Positions 8,544 to 17,850 are shown, numbered from the stretch's first letter. The stretch: DNA of 64,000 nucleotides from DASQHW01 sp038238245 (GCA_038238245.1 JBBRXX010000013.1:1-64000); one strand, 5' to 3'. Notes: generated by a model not told the origin, from the sequence alone. Numbers and translations are program-made.

Positions 8544-8990
8544 TCAGCTCGGGTGTGTCTCCGCGTAGGCCGCGACGCGGTCGGCGAAGCCGCCGATCAT
8601 CCGCCGATAGACAGCGGCGAGCAGGCGACCGGTGCCGGGAATGAGCGGCTCGAAGGTCGCGCCCCAGGTGATCAGCGTGCCGTCGCCCTCGCCGCGGAGG
8701 TAGACGTCGGCGCGGTAGTTGCGGACGGGCGCCCCGCTCAGGAGCACATAGCCGTGGTGCCCCGGCGGGTCGGAACGCACGACCTGCTCGCGCCCGAACT
8801 GCGGCCACCGCCCGACCTTGCGGATCGCACCGACACCACCCGGCGCGGGAATGCCTTCGCGCTCCCAACTTCCATGCGCGATGAGCGACCCCGCCCAAAG
8901 CGGCCACGTCGTCGCGTCGGAGATCAGCTCGAACACTCGCTCGGGCGGCGCCGCGGAACGCGCGGTGACTTCGTAGCTTGCCGTTGCCAT
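8544..8990 (-). CDS. SRPBCC family protein
   Basis: A 148-residue SRPBCC-fold protein (ASYEVTARSAAPPERVFELISD at the start, split here only by length limits; LWAGSL after it). The C-terminal helix is GRLLAAVYRRMIGGFADRV, typical for the ligand-pocket lid. It is likely a cytoplasmic lipid- or aromatic-ligand-binding protein of unknown substrate. It is a separate gene from the SRPBCC protein at 7508 and is not closely similar to it. Confidence 0.82.
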   Translation of the reverse strand: MATASYEVTARSAAPPERVFELISDATTWPLWAGSLIAHGSWEREGIPAPGGVGAIRKVGRWPQFGREQVVRSDPPGHHGYVLLSGAPVRNYRADVYLRGEGDGTLITWGATFEPLIPGTGRLLAAVYRRMIGGFADRVAAYAETHPS

Positions 8991-9073
8991 CGCGATCGGA
9001 CGCTAATGGGCGGCGGCTGCGAACCTCTGCTCAGGGCCCCGCGGGCGGCGCTTCCTCCGGTGCACGCATCCGC

Positions 9074-9388
9074 TTACGAGCTCCAGAAGGACGCGTCCGA
9101 CCTCCAGAAGAAGTCGTCCGCGCTGAACGCGTTGCCGACGATGCGTCGAAACGCGGCGTCGAAGACCCGCTGCTCGGTCGCGAGGTTGCCGATGAGCGCA
9201 GGTTCGCAGTCTTCTGCGAACGCAGCTCGTACGTGTGCCGGCAGGACGTCGAACTCATCTCGCAGATGTCTTGGTGGCGGGGTGACGTCGCAAACGGAGG
9301 CGCGGCGCAGCCACGCACGCAGCTCGCCGGACAAGCCGTGCCACAGGACACTTTCGATGCCGAGCTCTCGCAGGAGATCCTCATCCAT
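9074..9388 (-). CDS. Hypothetical protein (104 aa)
   Basis: An acidic, Trp- and Phe-containing 104-residue soluble protein starting MDEDLLRELGIESVLWHG. It has balanced composition unlike shadow frames, but no motif I recognise and no membrane or signal segment. It has about 80 bp to the SRPBCC gene downstream and about 110 bp to the next gene upstream, all on the minus strand. Confidence 0.5.
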   Translation of the reverse strand: MDEDLLRELGIESVLWHGLSGELRAWLRRASVCDVTPPPRHLRDEFDVLPAHVRAAFAEDCEPALIGNLATEQRVFDAAFRRIVGNAFSADDFFWRSDASFWSS

Positions 9389-9501
9389 GCAGTTCTGATC
9401 GGCGTTCGGCGGAGCCCTCTGAGGACCTGAGGCTCGAGTCGGCGACCGGGCTGGCGCCGGATGCGGCCGTCCGCCCGAGCATCGCCGGCCGATGCCGATT
9501 G

Positions 9502-9918
9502 CTACCGCGCTCGCTCATCGTCGTCGGTCATGGTCTCGAAGAGCAGCCAGCTTGGCTGAGCGTCGTCGGATCCCAACATCTCGACCGCGCCGTGTTCGCC
9601 GAGCCGCACGGCGTGTGGGAACCACCCGATTTGCGCGGGCGGCGCTTCCGGCCCGATTGCGATCGCGAGCAAGCGCAAGCGCGCGTTCACGAAGAGCAAT
9701 GGCCTGCCGCTGAAGCGCGTGATGTCCAGCCGCTCGAGCGCATCGGCGACCGCCTGTGCGTCGCACAGAACGATCTCCCGCTCCTCGCCACGCAACGAAC
9801 GAACCTGCAAGCGAGGACCAACGAGGGACGTGACGACGGCGAAGTATGCGTCAGCCGCATCTCGGCCGAATGCCACCTCGACGCGTTTCGGTGCGATGTA
9901 CTTGGTTCGCGACGACAT
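9502..9918 (-). CDS. Hypothetical protein (138 aa)
   Basis: A 138-residue soluble protein starting MSSRTKYIAPKRVEVAFGRDAADAYF split over its first 26 residues. The ATG at 9918 is preceded by AAGGAG at a 6-base spacing, which decides this start over a longer frame to 10050. The sequence alternates strands and helices (PLLFVNARLRLLAIAIG), with an acidic tail MTDDDERAR. No family is recognised. Confidence 0.6.
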   Translation of the reverse strand: MSSRTKYIAPKRVEVAFGRDAADAYFAVVTSLVGPRLQVRSLRGEEREIVLCDAQAVADALERLDITRFSGRPLLFVNARLRLLAIAIGPEAPPAQIGWFPHAVRLGEHGAVEMLGSDDAQPSWLLFETMTDDDERAR

Positions 9919-10104
9919 TGCAGCTCCTTCTCCCGATCTGGAGCAGGGAGCTCGCAGACCGAACTTGTGTGTGCCGTGTTGGCCGCATCCCCGCTGGAGC
10001 GGGCGGGCACCGTGGGCGTTCAGTAGGCCTCGGTTGCCGGGCGGTGACACCTCGTCACCGCCGCTCTTGATGCAGAACGCATTCTGTCAGACGAGTGTGA
10101 CACC

Positions 10105-10155
10105 AACATGCGTGAGCACCGGCCCATATAGGGCCGTCACTCACGCAAGTTCGGG
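10105..10155. repeat. 51-bp two-tier palindromic repeat, copy 1
   Basis: An outer stem pairs 10105-10116 with 10140-10151 (12 bp with one mismatch) and encloses an inner stem CGGCCC/GGGCCG (10120-10125 with 10131-10136). It matches 40 of 51 positions of the element at 42886-42936 by my count, and substitutions in the arms largely keep the pairing. It lies 30 bp after the stop of the lipoprotein gene on the minus strand, so it may also terminate transcription. Confidence 0.6.
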
Positions 10156-10184
10156 GGCGGCGACTCGGGCGCCGCTGCCGATGG

Positions 10185-10913
10185 TCAGGGCAAGATCAGA
10201 TTGAGCGAGCGAACGGTACGGAAGTTGTTGACCGAGGTGGTCTTGGCCGTCCGACCGTCGACGCGGAACGTCACCTTCGCGCCGCGCGCGCATCCTGCGA
10301 CCGAGTCGGGCCCGACGACGCTGAGGCTGAAGCCGGTGAAGTCCCCACTCGTCCGCACCGAGGCGACGCCGCAGAGCGTCTTGCCCACATACGCCTCGAC
10401 GCGCGTCCCGTCCGGCAGCCGTTGGCCGCTGGCGTCGAAGATCTCGCCCGCGAACTCCGTCCTCGGAGGCGCGCCGCCGTCCGGCGCGGCCGTCGTGAAG
10501 CTCACGTCGAATGTCGCCGGTTGTCCGTCGACAGGCCAAGGGACGGCGCTCGTGCTGAAGTACTGCTTGTTGCGTATGAACGTCCAGAGCAAGATGTCCG
10601 TGCCCGGCGCGCCGCAGCCACTCGCAGTCGCGCTGTTCAAGACTTCGATCTCGTATCTGCCCTTGGCCACCGGCGGCAGTGTGTTCTGACACGGCGTGAC
10701 CAACCCGTGGGTGCGAACGACGGCGCCGACGAATTGTGCGTCGAACGGCGAGCCGTCGAAGGTGGCCCGACCGCTGACGACGACGTGTTGCACAGGAATC
10801 GTCGTAGAGGACGGGATGGTGTCCGCGGGTCGCGCAGTGTCGCCGCCGCTGCTGCATCCGCAGACCGCAATCGCCGCGGCCATCAATCCGACGCACACCC
10901 GCGCATGGATCAT
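10185..10913 (-). CDS. Putative lipoprotein of unknown function (242 aa)
   Basis: A 242-residue exported protein. The N-terminus has a hydrophobic core MAAAIAV and a lipobox ending at Cys20 (AVCGC), then an acidic Ser/Thr linker. The mature region contains two similar beta-rich stretches: VVVSGRATFDGSPFDAQFVGA and later EFAGEIFDASGQRLPDGTRVEAYV, which look like carboxypeptidase-regulatory-like or bacterial Ig-type modules. Cysteines near 110 and 190 may form disulfides. Start ATG 10913 has GGAGG 7 bases upstream. Function unknown. Confidence 0.7.
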   Translation of the reverse strand: MIHARVCVGLMAAAIAVCGCSSGGDTARPADTIPSSTTIPVQHVVVSGRATFDGSPFDAQFVGAVVRTHGLVTPCQNTLPPVAKGRYEIEVLNSATASGCGAPGTDILLWTFIRNKQYFSTSAVPWPVDGQPATFDVSFTTAAPDGGAPPRTEFAGEIFDASGQRLPDGTRVEAYVGKTLCGVASVRTSGDFTGFSLSVVGPDSVAGCARGAKVTFRVDGRTAKTTSVNNFRTVRSLNLILP

Positions 10914-11069
10914 TCGCCAGCCTCCGTCTCCGCGCAGGGGCCCGACACGGCCCACCGAGTATGTACACCGCAGGTCACGGAAGGGTTCCACGCTCGTTGA
11001 GGTCCGGCTCGCGGCGCTGGCATGTGGGCATCCCCGGCAGAAGAGGTCGCCACGCACAGCCCTGCAGAT

Positions 11070-13709
11070 TCACTGGGTGTCGGCGATCACCGCGATGATC
11101 TCGTCGCCGTAGCGCTCGAGCTTCGTCGGGCCGATGCCGGGGCAACGGGCAAGCTCGTCCAGCGACGTCGGCGCGGCCGTCGCAATGCCTGCCAGGTGCG
11201 TGTCGCTGAGCACGATGAACGCCGGTACGCCGTCGGCGGTGGCGCGTTGCTTGCGCCACGCCTTGAGCGCGCCGACGAGCTCGGGCAGCGCGTCGGTCGC
11301 GGTGGCGATGGGGAGTGGCGCCTTCTTCTCCGGTGTGCGCCGGACCGGTGCCGCGTAGTCGGCGGGCGCGGGGGAGCGGAGCTGCTCGAGGAACGGAGTC
11401 GGCGACTTCGCGTCGGCGACGACGTGCACCGCGGTGTCGCCACGGGTGATCGCGACGTGGAAGATGCGGCGCTCTTCTTCGAGGTCGTCGGCGAGCGCGT
11501 GCGGCATCAGCCCGTCGTGCGCGCCGAGCACGACGACGTAGGGCCATTCCATGCCCTTAACGCGATGGACGGTCGAGATCGCGACGCCGTCGTCGCGGGC
11601 GGGCTCGTTGGCGGCGCGCAGACGGGTGCGCATCCACGGCTCGAACGCGGCAGGGTCGGGTTCAAGGGTCGCGACGGCGATGAGCGCGTTGAGGTCGTCA
11701 CGGTGGCTGGCGTCGGGACCCTTGCCCGAGAGGTCGAGCGTGGCGAGCGCCGCACCGAGCCCGATGTCGTCGCGGATGCGCGTGAGCAGATCGGCGGTCA
11801 TCGCGCCGTCCTTGTACGCGCGGCCGAGCGCTTCGAGGTCGTCGCAGAAGGCGTCGAACTTGTCGGCCGCGTTCGCGTTGAGCCCGCTCGCCCCGCCGCG
11901 CAACTGCGGCAGACGCCATTGCCGCTTCCGTTCGAAGCGTTGCAGCACCTCGCGCCGGATCGAACGGCTCGGACGACGGGCCGCGGTCGCAACATCGTTG
12001 CCCGCGAGCTCGGTGTTGCTGCCGGCGGCGAGGGCGAGACGGAGGTAGGCGAGTGCAGTGCGCGTGCCGGTGCGGTTGAGCACCGCGACGCTGACGGGCG
12101 TCCAGCACGGCACGTTTGCTTCGCGGAAGAGAAGCTGCACGGGCAGCAGCGACGCGTTCACGCGGGAGAGCACCGCGAGGTCTTCGGGTTGCGCACCGGC
12201 GTTCAGCCATGTGGTGGCCTGCTCGATGGCGGCGAGCGCGAGCCGCTCGGGTTGGGTGGTGGCGATCGTGAGCTCGCCGTCGGTCTTGGCGGCGACGATC
12301 TCCTTGTCGATGCGGGCGCGGTTGTAGGAGAGCAGATTGCGACTCGCAACGACGACCGGCGCCGGGCAGCGGTAGTTGGTGGCGAGCGCGTGGTGCGTGC
12401 CGCCGGGGAAGTAGCGGTCGTAGTTGATGAGGAACTCGGGATCGGCGCCCGCGTAGCCGTAGATGACCTGATCGTCGTCGCCGACACCGAAGACGTCGTA
12501 GGCGGGCGCGGAGACGAGGCGCAGCATGAGCAGTTGCGCGGGCGTGAGGTCCTGGAACTCGTCGACGAGCAGGTGCCGGCATTCTTTCTGGATCCCACGC
12601 CGCACCTCGACGTTGCGCAGCAGCACTTCGATCGCGCCGTAGATCTGCTCGTCGTAGTCGATGCAACCGTCGGCGTGGAGCTTGTCGCGGTACTCGTCAA
12701 ACATGTTGCCGAAGCCGGCGACATCGTCGCGTCTCGCTTCGACGACGTTCGGATCGACAAGCCCGAGCCGCACCTCGCCGAGCGCTTCGAGGTAAGGGGC
12801 GTAGACATCGGTGTTGGCACGAGGCTTCACCGGCGCCAGCGCCTCGATCCGCCTCCGCATGTCCCACTCGTCGATCAGCGTGCTGTTGCCGTTGCCGCGT
12901 CGAAGAATGTCGTTCCCGAGCGAGTGGAGCGTGCGAATGCGGTTGAGCGCGCCGGGCGGAAGGTTGGAGAGCCGGGCGCGCATCGTGTCCTTGGCCCGCA
13001 CGTTGTAAGCGACCGCGGTGATGGAGGAGGTGTTCCAGTTCCGTGCGACGAGCAGCCGAAGCCGTTCCGTGAGCACGCGCGTCTTGCCTGAGCCGGCGGG
13101 CGCGATGACGCGTGCGGGCCCAGAGTCGTGGAGCACGGCGTCGAGCTGGTCGGGAGCAAGCTCAGCATGCGTGTCGGCGTGCCGATCCGGCGCAAGCAGC
13201 TGTTGTTCAAGCGCGTTCCGATGCACGAGTACGTGTCGGGCCGGAAGCTCGAGCGATCCAGCGCGCGGCCCCCCGTCACACCAAGCATGAGTGCCGTCCG
13301 GCAAGACAACATCAGCGACATCCGACCGAGTGGCGCCGAGCCGCAAGGCTTCTACCGCCGGCCCCCAAACCATCCGCCCCGAGCGGTTGTCGTAGTTGTT
13401 GGCGCGGGCAAGGAAGTAGAGACGCTCGCGCCCGAACTCGAAGCGAGGTGAGAGTTGGTAGGGGGGTCCGAGTTCGGTTTCCGGCGCCCGCAGCTCATCG
13501 ACGTCGCAGCAAAGCTCCACGACAACAGGAACCCGCCCCGACCAGCAGCGATGCAGAACGTCGACCGCTTCCGCGGAAGCGCGCAGCACCGCGCCATCGA
13601 CCGTGACGTGTGAGGCATCAGCCCACCGCGAGGGTGCGCCGGCCGACGTGTCGACGATGACGCCCCGCCCGAGGCGAGCAGCAGTGCCGGGTTCGGTACG
13701 TTCGGTCAA
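11070..13709 (-). CDS. UvrD/PcrA-like superfamily 1 DNA helicase with C-terminal HRDC domain
   Basis: An 879-residue ATP-dependent helicase. An N-terminal extension of about 185 residues without known motif precedes motif I APAGSGKTR (about 203-211). Motif II LLVDEFQDLT, motif III GDDDQVIYG, motif IV ATNYRCP and C-terminal ISTVHRVKGMEW plus VAITRG give a complete SF1A core. The last 80 residues (LPELVGALKAWRKQRA to LARCPGIGPTKLERYGDEI) form an HRDC domain, as in actinobacterial UvrD2-type helicases. It should act in DNA repair or recombination intermediates. The start is a TTG at 13709; no better in-frame start lies near. The N-terminal extension could add substrate specificity. Confidence 0.9.
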   Translation of the reverse strand: MTERTEPGTAARLGRGVIVDTSAGAPSRWADASHVTVDGAVLRASAEAVDVLHRCWSGRVPVVVELCCDVDELRAPETELGPPYQLSPRFEFGRERLYFLARANNYDNRSGRMVWGPAVEALRLGATRSDVADVVLPDGTHAWCDGGPRAGSLELPARHVLVHRNALEQQLLAPDRHADTHAELAPDQLDAVLHDSGPARVIAPAGSGKTRVLTERLRLLVARNWNTSSITAVAYNVRAKDTMRARLSNLPPGALNRIRTLHSLGNDILRRGNGNSTLIDEWDMRRRIEALAPVKPRANTDVYAPYLEALGEVRLGLVDPNVVEARRDDVAGFGNMFDEYRDKLHADGCIDYDEQIYGAIEVLLRNVEVRRGIQKECRHLLVDEFQDLTPAQLLMLRLVSAPAYDVFGVGDDDQVIYGYAGADPEFLINYDRYFPGGTHHALATNYRCPAPVVVASRNLLSYNRARIDKEIVAAKTDGELTIATTQPERLALAAIEQATTWLNAGAQPEDLAVLSRVNASLLPVQLLFREANVPCWTPVSVAVLNRTGTRTALAYLRLALAAGSNTELAGNDVATAARRPSRSIRREVLQRFERKRQWRLPQLRGGASGLNANAADKFDAFCDDLEALGRAYKDGAMTADLLTRIRDDIGLGAALATLDLSGKGPDASHRDDLNALIAVATLEPDPAAFEPWMRTRLRAANEPARDDGVAISTVHRVKGMEWPYVVVLGAHDGLMPHALADDLEEERRIFHVAITRGDTAVHVVADAKSPTPFLEQLRSPAPADYAAPVRRTPEKKAPLPIATATDALPELVGALKAWRKQRATADGVPAFIVLSDTHLAGIATAAPTSLDELARCPGIGPTKLERYGDEIIAVIADTQ

Positions 13710-14072
13710 GCATCAAATCATGCCCGAGCGATGGGACACATCGACGCTCGCTGTCCGCCCGACCCAGCGTGCAAGCGCCACCTTGTCCATCACTTCGCCT
13801 CAGCGGGGCAGAACCTCGGGATGACAGCTCGCCGCCGCCCACGTTCGTAGAGCAGAAGAGGGTGCTGACCAGCGGAAGTCTGGATTTGAGCGTCTTCGCG
13901 GTCCCTTACGGCGCGGCCGTCCGCGACTTCTACGTTGCGAACGGTAAACAGCGCAGAACGGCTGCCTGCGGTTTCAGCCACATCCCTGCCTTGACCTGGG
14001 CTTCTACATGACACCGGCTGACGCCCTCTGACAGCGTGAACCACGCTGGCGTGGTCCGTGGGTGGTTCGCGA
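13710..14072. other. Gene-poor stretch
   Basis: This 363-bp stretch holds open frames on both strands, but they are Arg/Ser-rich and unconvincing. A short hairpin (ACCACG/CGTGGT near 14040-14056) lies just beyond the end of the ATPase remnant and could be its old terminator. I see no promoter, tRNA or repeat that I can support. Confidence 0.5.
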
Positions 14073-14438
14073 CTAAGCAAACGATGCGTTGACTCGTTCC
14101 ATAAACGACCGCGCCTGGAAACCCGACTGCTTGTGCCGTTCTTGTTCCAAGACGGCACTCACCCAGGCGGGGCCGTGCGACTCCACCTCCGGCACCCAGC
14201 GTTCAAGTTCGCCGACCGGAACAACGAAGAGGCCCGCCGATGCCAGATCATTGATCAACCGTCCAGCGGATGCGGAGGCGTCACCCTGCGGCACCGCAGC
14301 CGTCCCGCCTCGCTTCACAGCATGCCATCCTCCCTCGGTACGGACGACTGCCCCCGCATGCGGACGTCGAGCTCCCAGTGGTGTGCGGAAGTATGCGTTT
14401 GCTATCAGGGAAGTCGCCGGTGCACGCGGCGGGCATCT
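14073..14438 (-). pseudogene. C-terminal remnant of an AAA/OLD-type ATPase
   Basis: The minus strand reads continuously from just after the GNAT stop to a stop at 14073. The text includes ...TEGGWHAVKRGG, GRLINDLASAGLFVVPVGEL, ERWVPEV and HGPAWVSAVLE, which match the closing region of overcoming-lysogenization-defect or AAA-15/21 ATPases as I know them. No ATP-binding part, Walker motif or start exists upstream, because the GNAT gene takes its place. It is therefore a truncated relic of about 100 codons. The full-length family acts in DNA processing and phage defence. Confidence 0.5.
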
Positions 14439-14915
14439 TCAGTCCCTCGCTAGTCGTTTGGTCATCTGCATCGCGACTGTGGCGTAGCCGAGGGATTGGT
14501 AGAGGGCGATCGCGTGGAGGTTGGGGCCGAAGACGTTGAGGCCGAGCTCGCTTGCGCCTTCCGCCGCCACCAGCTGTTCCGCGGCGAGCATTGCCCGGCG
14601 GCCGATGCCGCGGCCGCGCGCGTCCTCCTCGATCTCGATGTCGTAGATCCATGCCGCGCCCTGCTTGTCGGGGTGCGGACCGATCCAGAGCCAGCCGACG
14701 GGGCGACCGTCGTCGAGCACGCGCAAGAAATGATGACCTTTGGTCGCCTGACCTTCGGGAAGGATCGTTTGCTCCTGACGCTTTGCCTCGGGGAGCACGT
14801 CCTCGTACGAGCGACCATGTGCGGCGGCCCGCTCGTGCGCGTAGTCATGGAGCGAGTGCTCGCGCCATGGCTTGAACTCGTCCTCGCTCATCGGCCGTAA
14901 GAGCGTGTCGTCCAC
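14439..14915 (-). CDS. GNAT family N-acetyltransferase
   Basis: A 158-residue acetyltransferase. The acetyl-CoA loop is seen as IEEDARGRGIGRRAM (about residues 95-109), and the C-terminal strand-helix NLHAIALYQSLGYATVA closes the fold. The N-terminal half has an acidic-basic helical region (SEDEFKPWREHSLHDYA). It is cytoplasmic, with an unknown amine substrate. Downstream, without a gap, lies the ATPase remnant, so the gene sits at the edge of a rearranged patch. Confidence 0.88.
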   Translation of the reverse strand: MDDTLLRPMSEDEFKPWREHSLHDYAHERAAAHGRSYEDVLPEAKRQEQTILPEGQATKGHHFLRVLDDGRPVGWLWIGPHPDKQGAAWIYDIEIEEDARGRGIGRRAMLAAEQLVAAEGASELGLNVFGPNLHAIALYQSLGYATVAMQMTKRLARD

Positions 14916-15020
14916 GATCTGAGGCTAACGGTCCATGCACGCCGATTTGCGCGCACTGGTGGACGAGCGTGTACCTACGCCGCAGAACGGTCGACGAGCC
15001 GCGTCTTCCGCTCGTTGTTC

Positions 15021-15048
15021 TTTACACACGCGTGGTTGCAGTGATAAT
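15021..15048 (+). promoter_or_regulatory. Candidate sigma-70-type promoter
   Basis: TTTACA (15021-15026) and GATAAT (15043-15048) are separated by 16 bp, close to the housekeeping consensus and rare in such GC-rich DNA. The TIR-domain gene starts 69 bp downstream at 15117. Confidence 0.45.
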
Positions 15049-15116
15049 CCCGCGCCACATCGAGAGGCCGGCCGCGCGGGTGGGGCGCCTTGGTGAGGCC
15101 GACGTGGGGAGAGACG

Positions 15117-16260
15117 ATGTCTTACAACGCGTACATTTCGTACAGTCACGACGCGGATGCTCGGGCTGCCGAGGCGATCCAAACCGGGCTTCAGAAGTTC
15201 GCAAAGCCTTGGTACCGCCGGCGCGCAGTGTCGATATTCCGGGACCCGACCGGGCTTGCAGCGAACCCCGGGCTGTGGCCGTCGATCGTCGACGCGATGG
15301 CCGGCTCGGACTACCTGATCGTGCTGTGCTCGCCCTATGCGGCCGCGTCGCCGTGGGTCGGGCGAGAGATCCATCAATGGGTTGCGACGAAACCGAAGGG
15401 CCGGATCCTTCCCGTGCTCGTTGCGGGCGAGCTCGAGTGGTCGGACGCGCTCGGCGGCTTCGATCCCGCTCGGTCGTCCGCGGCGCACCCGGTGCTCACG
15501 CAGGCATTCACCGAGGAGCCGTCGTACGTCGACATGCGCGGGGTCGCGAACGAGGAACGCGTCTCGCTGCCGAAATTCCGCGAAGGCATCGCCCAGCTCG
15601 CGGCGCCCCTCCACAGCCTCGCGTCGGAAGCGCTCGTCGGCGAAGACGTGCGCCAGCACCGCCGCACACTGCGTATCGCGTGGGGCGCTGCAATCGTGGT
15701 CTTCCTGCTCAGCATCGCGACGGTTGTGGGCGCGGTGGTTGCAGTCAACAAGGCGGACGCAGCGCGGCGGGCGGCCGAGGCAAAGGTTCATACGCAGAAC
15801 CAGGGCGACCTTGACGCCCGCACACGAGAGCTGGCAGAACGTCAAGTTCGAGCTCGCGAGTCAGAAGTCGAAACTCGACGTTGCCCAGAACGCAATGGCC
15901 GCGGCACGGACGGAAGCGACGCACGCACGCCATGCCAAGGCGCGAGCCGATGTCCTGCGCAAGAAGGCGGATGCGGCCGCGACCGATGCCAACCACAAGG
16001 CGGACGCCGCGGCGAAGACGGCGACCCAAGCCGAGACGCGCGCCGCGACCTTGCGCATGCAACAGCGCGTTACCGAGCGCGCCCGCGCGATCGCCGAAGC
16101 CGCACAAGAGGACGCCGAGCGAGCGAAGCTCGCGGCGCAGACGCTCACGGCCGATGCCGCTCGTCTGCAAGGCACCGCCCATTACAAGGAAAGCGGGAAG
16201 GCGGCATGGGCGTGGCGAGGCCGCACGAGGTGGCAGACACGGTGCGGAAGGTCTCAGTAA
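15117..16260 (+). pseudogene. TIR-domain membrane protein, interrupted by a frameshift
   Basis: The ATG at 15117 has GGGGAGAG upstream. Residues 3-130 form a bacterial TIR domain (YNAYISYSHDAD; SIFRDPTGLAAN; SPWVGREIHQWV with Glu84 as the likely NADase glutamate). One membrane segment follows at about 188-210, then an Ala/Lys/Glu-rich coiled coil. Near 15840 the protein-like reading moves by +1: RTRELAE continues as KFELASQKSKLDVAQ in the next frame, which stays open and heptad-like to a stop at 16260. Related actinobacterial proteins often continue into WD40 or other repeats; none follow here. It is either a decayed gene, an assembly error or, less likely, programmed frameshifting. TIR proteins act in NAD-cleaving defence and signalling. 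Confidence 0.7.
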
Positions 16261-16350
16261 AGGCGCCGAAGAAGCGGTCCCTACCGCGCACTGGCGTGTT
16301 CGACGTGACCTCCCGCATCAGGTTCGTCCGACGCGCCTACGATCGCCGTC

Positions 16351-17850
16351 GTGCGTCGCGCCCTCGCGTTCCTGCTCGTTGTCGTCGCGTCGGCGGCCGG
16401 CTGTTCGTCGTCGAAGAAGGCTGCGAATCCATCGGGGTCGACGACACCGACGACCGTATCGACGCCCGCGGGGCTGACCGTTGCACGCGTCAGCTCGACC
16501 GCCGCGCAGCGCATCGACGGGTTCGGCGCCTCGGGCGCGTGGTGGCCGAACGACCTCGCCAAGTTCCCGCCGGAGACGCAGAGACTCGTTGCGGACAAGC
16601 TCTTCGGCTCCGACGGGCTCAACCTCTCCGCCTACCGCTACAACATCGGGGGCGGCGGCGCGGGCGTGAAGACGCCGGTCCGTGCGCCCAAAGAGGTCGC
16701 CGGCGACACCGCGGGCCTCACGTTCCTCCGCGCCGCGAATGACGCGCACGTGCCGGTCCTCACCGGCTTCGTCAACAGCGCGCCGCCTCGGTTCACCACC
16801 TCGGGCAAGGCGTGCGGCGGCTCGCTGAAGCCGGGCATGGAAGACGAGTACGCGCAATACCTGGTCGCTGTCGTGAAGCACCTCCGCGACGACGAGCACA
16901 TCACGCTGCAATACATCAGCCCGATGAACGAGCCCGACAACAACTTCGGTGACTGCGGGCAGGAAGGCATGTCGGTGCCGGTTGCGCAACGCGCGACCGT
17001 CGTCCAAGCGCTCGGCAAGGCACTCGCCGCACAAGCGCCCGACACGAAGGTCATCGCCGACGAGACCACCGCGGACGCGATCCTCTCCACCGAGGTGCCG
17101 CAATGGCTCAGCGCTCCCGGCACCAAGGAGCACGTCGCCGCCATCGCGCACCACACCTACGACTTTCCGAACGACGCGATCCGCAAGCTCGTGCCGCCCG
17201 TCGCGACGCGCTTCGGCACGCCCTCATGGATGACCGAGATCTGCTGTTACAAGGGTTCAGGCGGTGTCGCGACGAGCTTCGGCGCGCAGTACGACCCGAC
17301 GATGACCCAGGGCTTCTGGCTCGCCGACCAGATCTACGACGATTTCACGATCGCCGGCGACAGTGCCTGGTACTGGTGGACCGCGCTCTCACCCGTCCTC
17401 GGCTGCGATCCCAAGGCCGACCCCCAATGCCCGACGCGCAAGAACACGAAGGGATTCAACGACGGGCTCCTCTACTACGACGAGCACTTTGCGGCGAGCG
17501 GCGTCACCCAGATCTTTCCGACCAAGCGCTTCTCGGCGCTCGGCCAGTTCAGCCGCTACGTGCGACCGGGCGCGGTCCGTCACGCGGTGACCGGCGCGCC
17601 GAACGGTGTTCGCATGCTCGCGTTCGCCGAGGGCGGCCGGTGGACCGTCGTCGCATGGAACGAAGGCAAGACCGCGCAAACCCTCGGCATCGCGCTCCCG
17701 AACGGGCCGCACGCGCCGACTCAGGCAACGGCAACCTCCACCAACGACCACGACGACATGAAGCAAGGCCCGCCTCCAGCATCCACGAACACCGGAAGCT
17801 GGCTCGTGACCATCGCGCCCGGGACGATCGCGACCTACACGTTCACGTAG
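16351..17850 (+). CDS. Secreted glycoside hydrolase family 30 lipoprotein
   Basis: A 499-residue exported enzyme with signal peptide and lipobox at Cys18 (SAAGC), then a Ser/Thr linker to about residue 40. The body reads as a GH30 glucosylceramidase/xylanase-type barrel: RIDGFGASGAWW, the acid/base Glu195 in ISPMNEPDNN, and the nucleophile Glu297 in WMTEICC. The C-terminus (about 400-499) is a beta-sandwich of the type that packs on GH30 barrels. It should cleave beta-linked glycans or glycolipids outside the cell; specificity is unresolved. The GTG start lies 90 bp after the TIR remnant. It overlaps the convergent gene end by 8 bp. Confidence 0.9.
   Translation: MRRALAFLLVVVASAAGCSSSKKAANPSGSTTPTTVSTPAGLTVARVSSTAAQRIDGFGASGAWWPNDLAKFPPETQRLVADKLFGSDGLNLSAYRYNIGGGGAGVKTPVRAPKEVAGDTAGLTFLRAANDAHVPVLTGFVNSAPPRFTTSGKACGGSLKPGMEDEYAQYLVAVVKHLRDDEHITLQYISPMNEPDNNFGDCGQEGMSVPVAQRATVVQALGKALAAQAPDTKVIADETTADAILSTEVPQWLSAPGTKEHVAAIAHHTYDFPNDAIRKLVPPVATRFGTPSWMTEICCYKGSGGVATSFGAQYDPTMTQGFWLADQIYDDFTIAGDSAWYWWTALSPVLGCDPKADPQCPTRKNTKGFNDGLLYYDEHFAASGVTQIFPTKRFSALGQFSRYVRPGAVRHAVTGAPNGVRMLAFAEGGRWTVVAWNEGKTAQTLGIALPNGPHAPTQATATSTNDHDDMKQGPPPASTNTGSWLVTIAPGTIATYTFT

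Noticed and set aside
11022..13091. A 689-codon open frame antisense to the helicase gene
   Set aside because: Composition is that of a shadow frame and the helicase motifs on the other strand are complete.
13790..14158. A 122-codon minus-strand frame, part of which (TVRNVEVADGRAV) recalls spurious translations of tRNA genes
   Set aside because: The T-loop GGTTCGA and a cloverleaf are not present, so neither a tRNA nor a protein can be supported.
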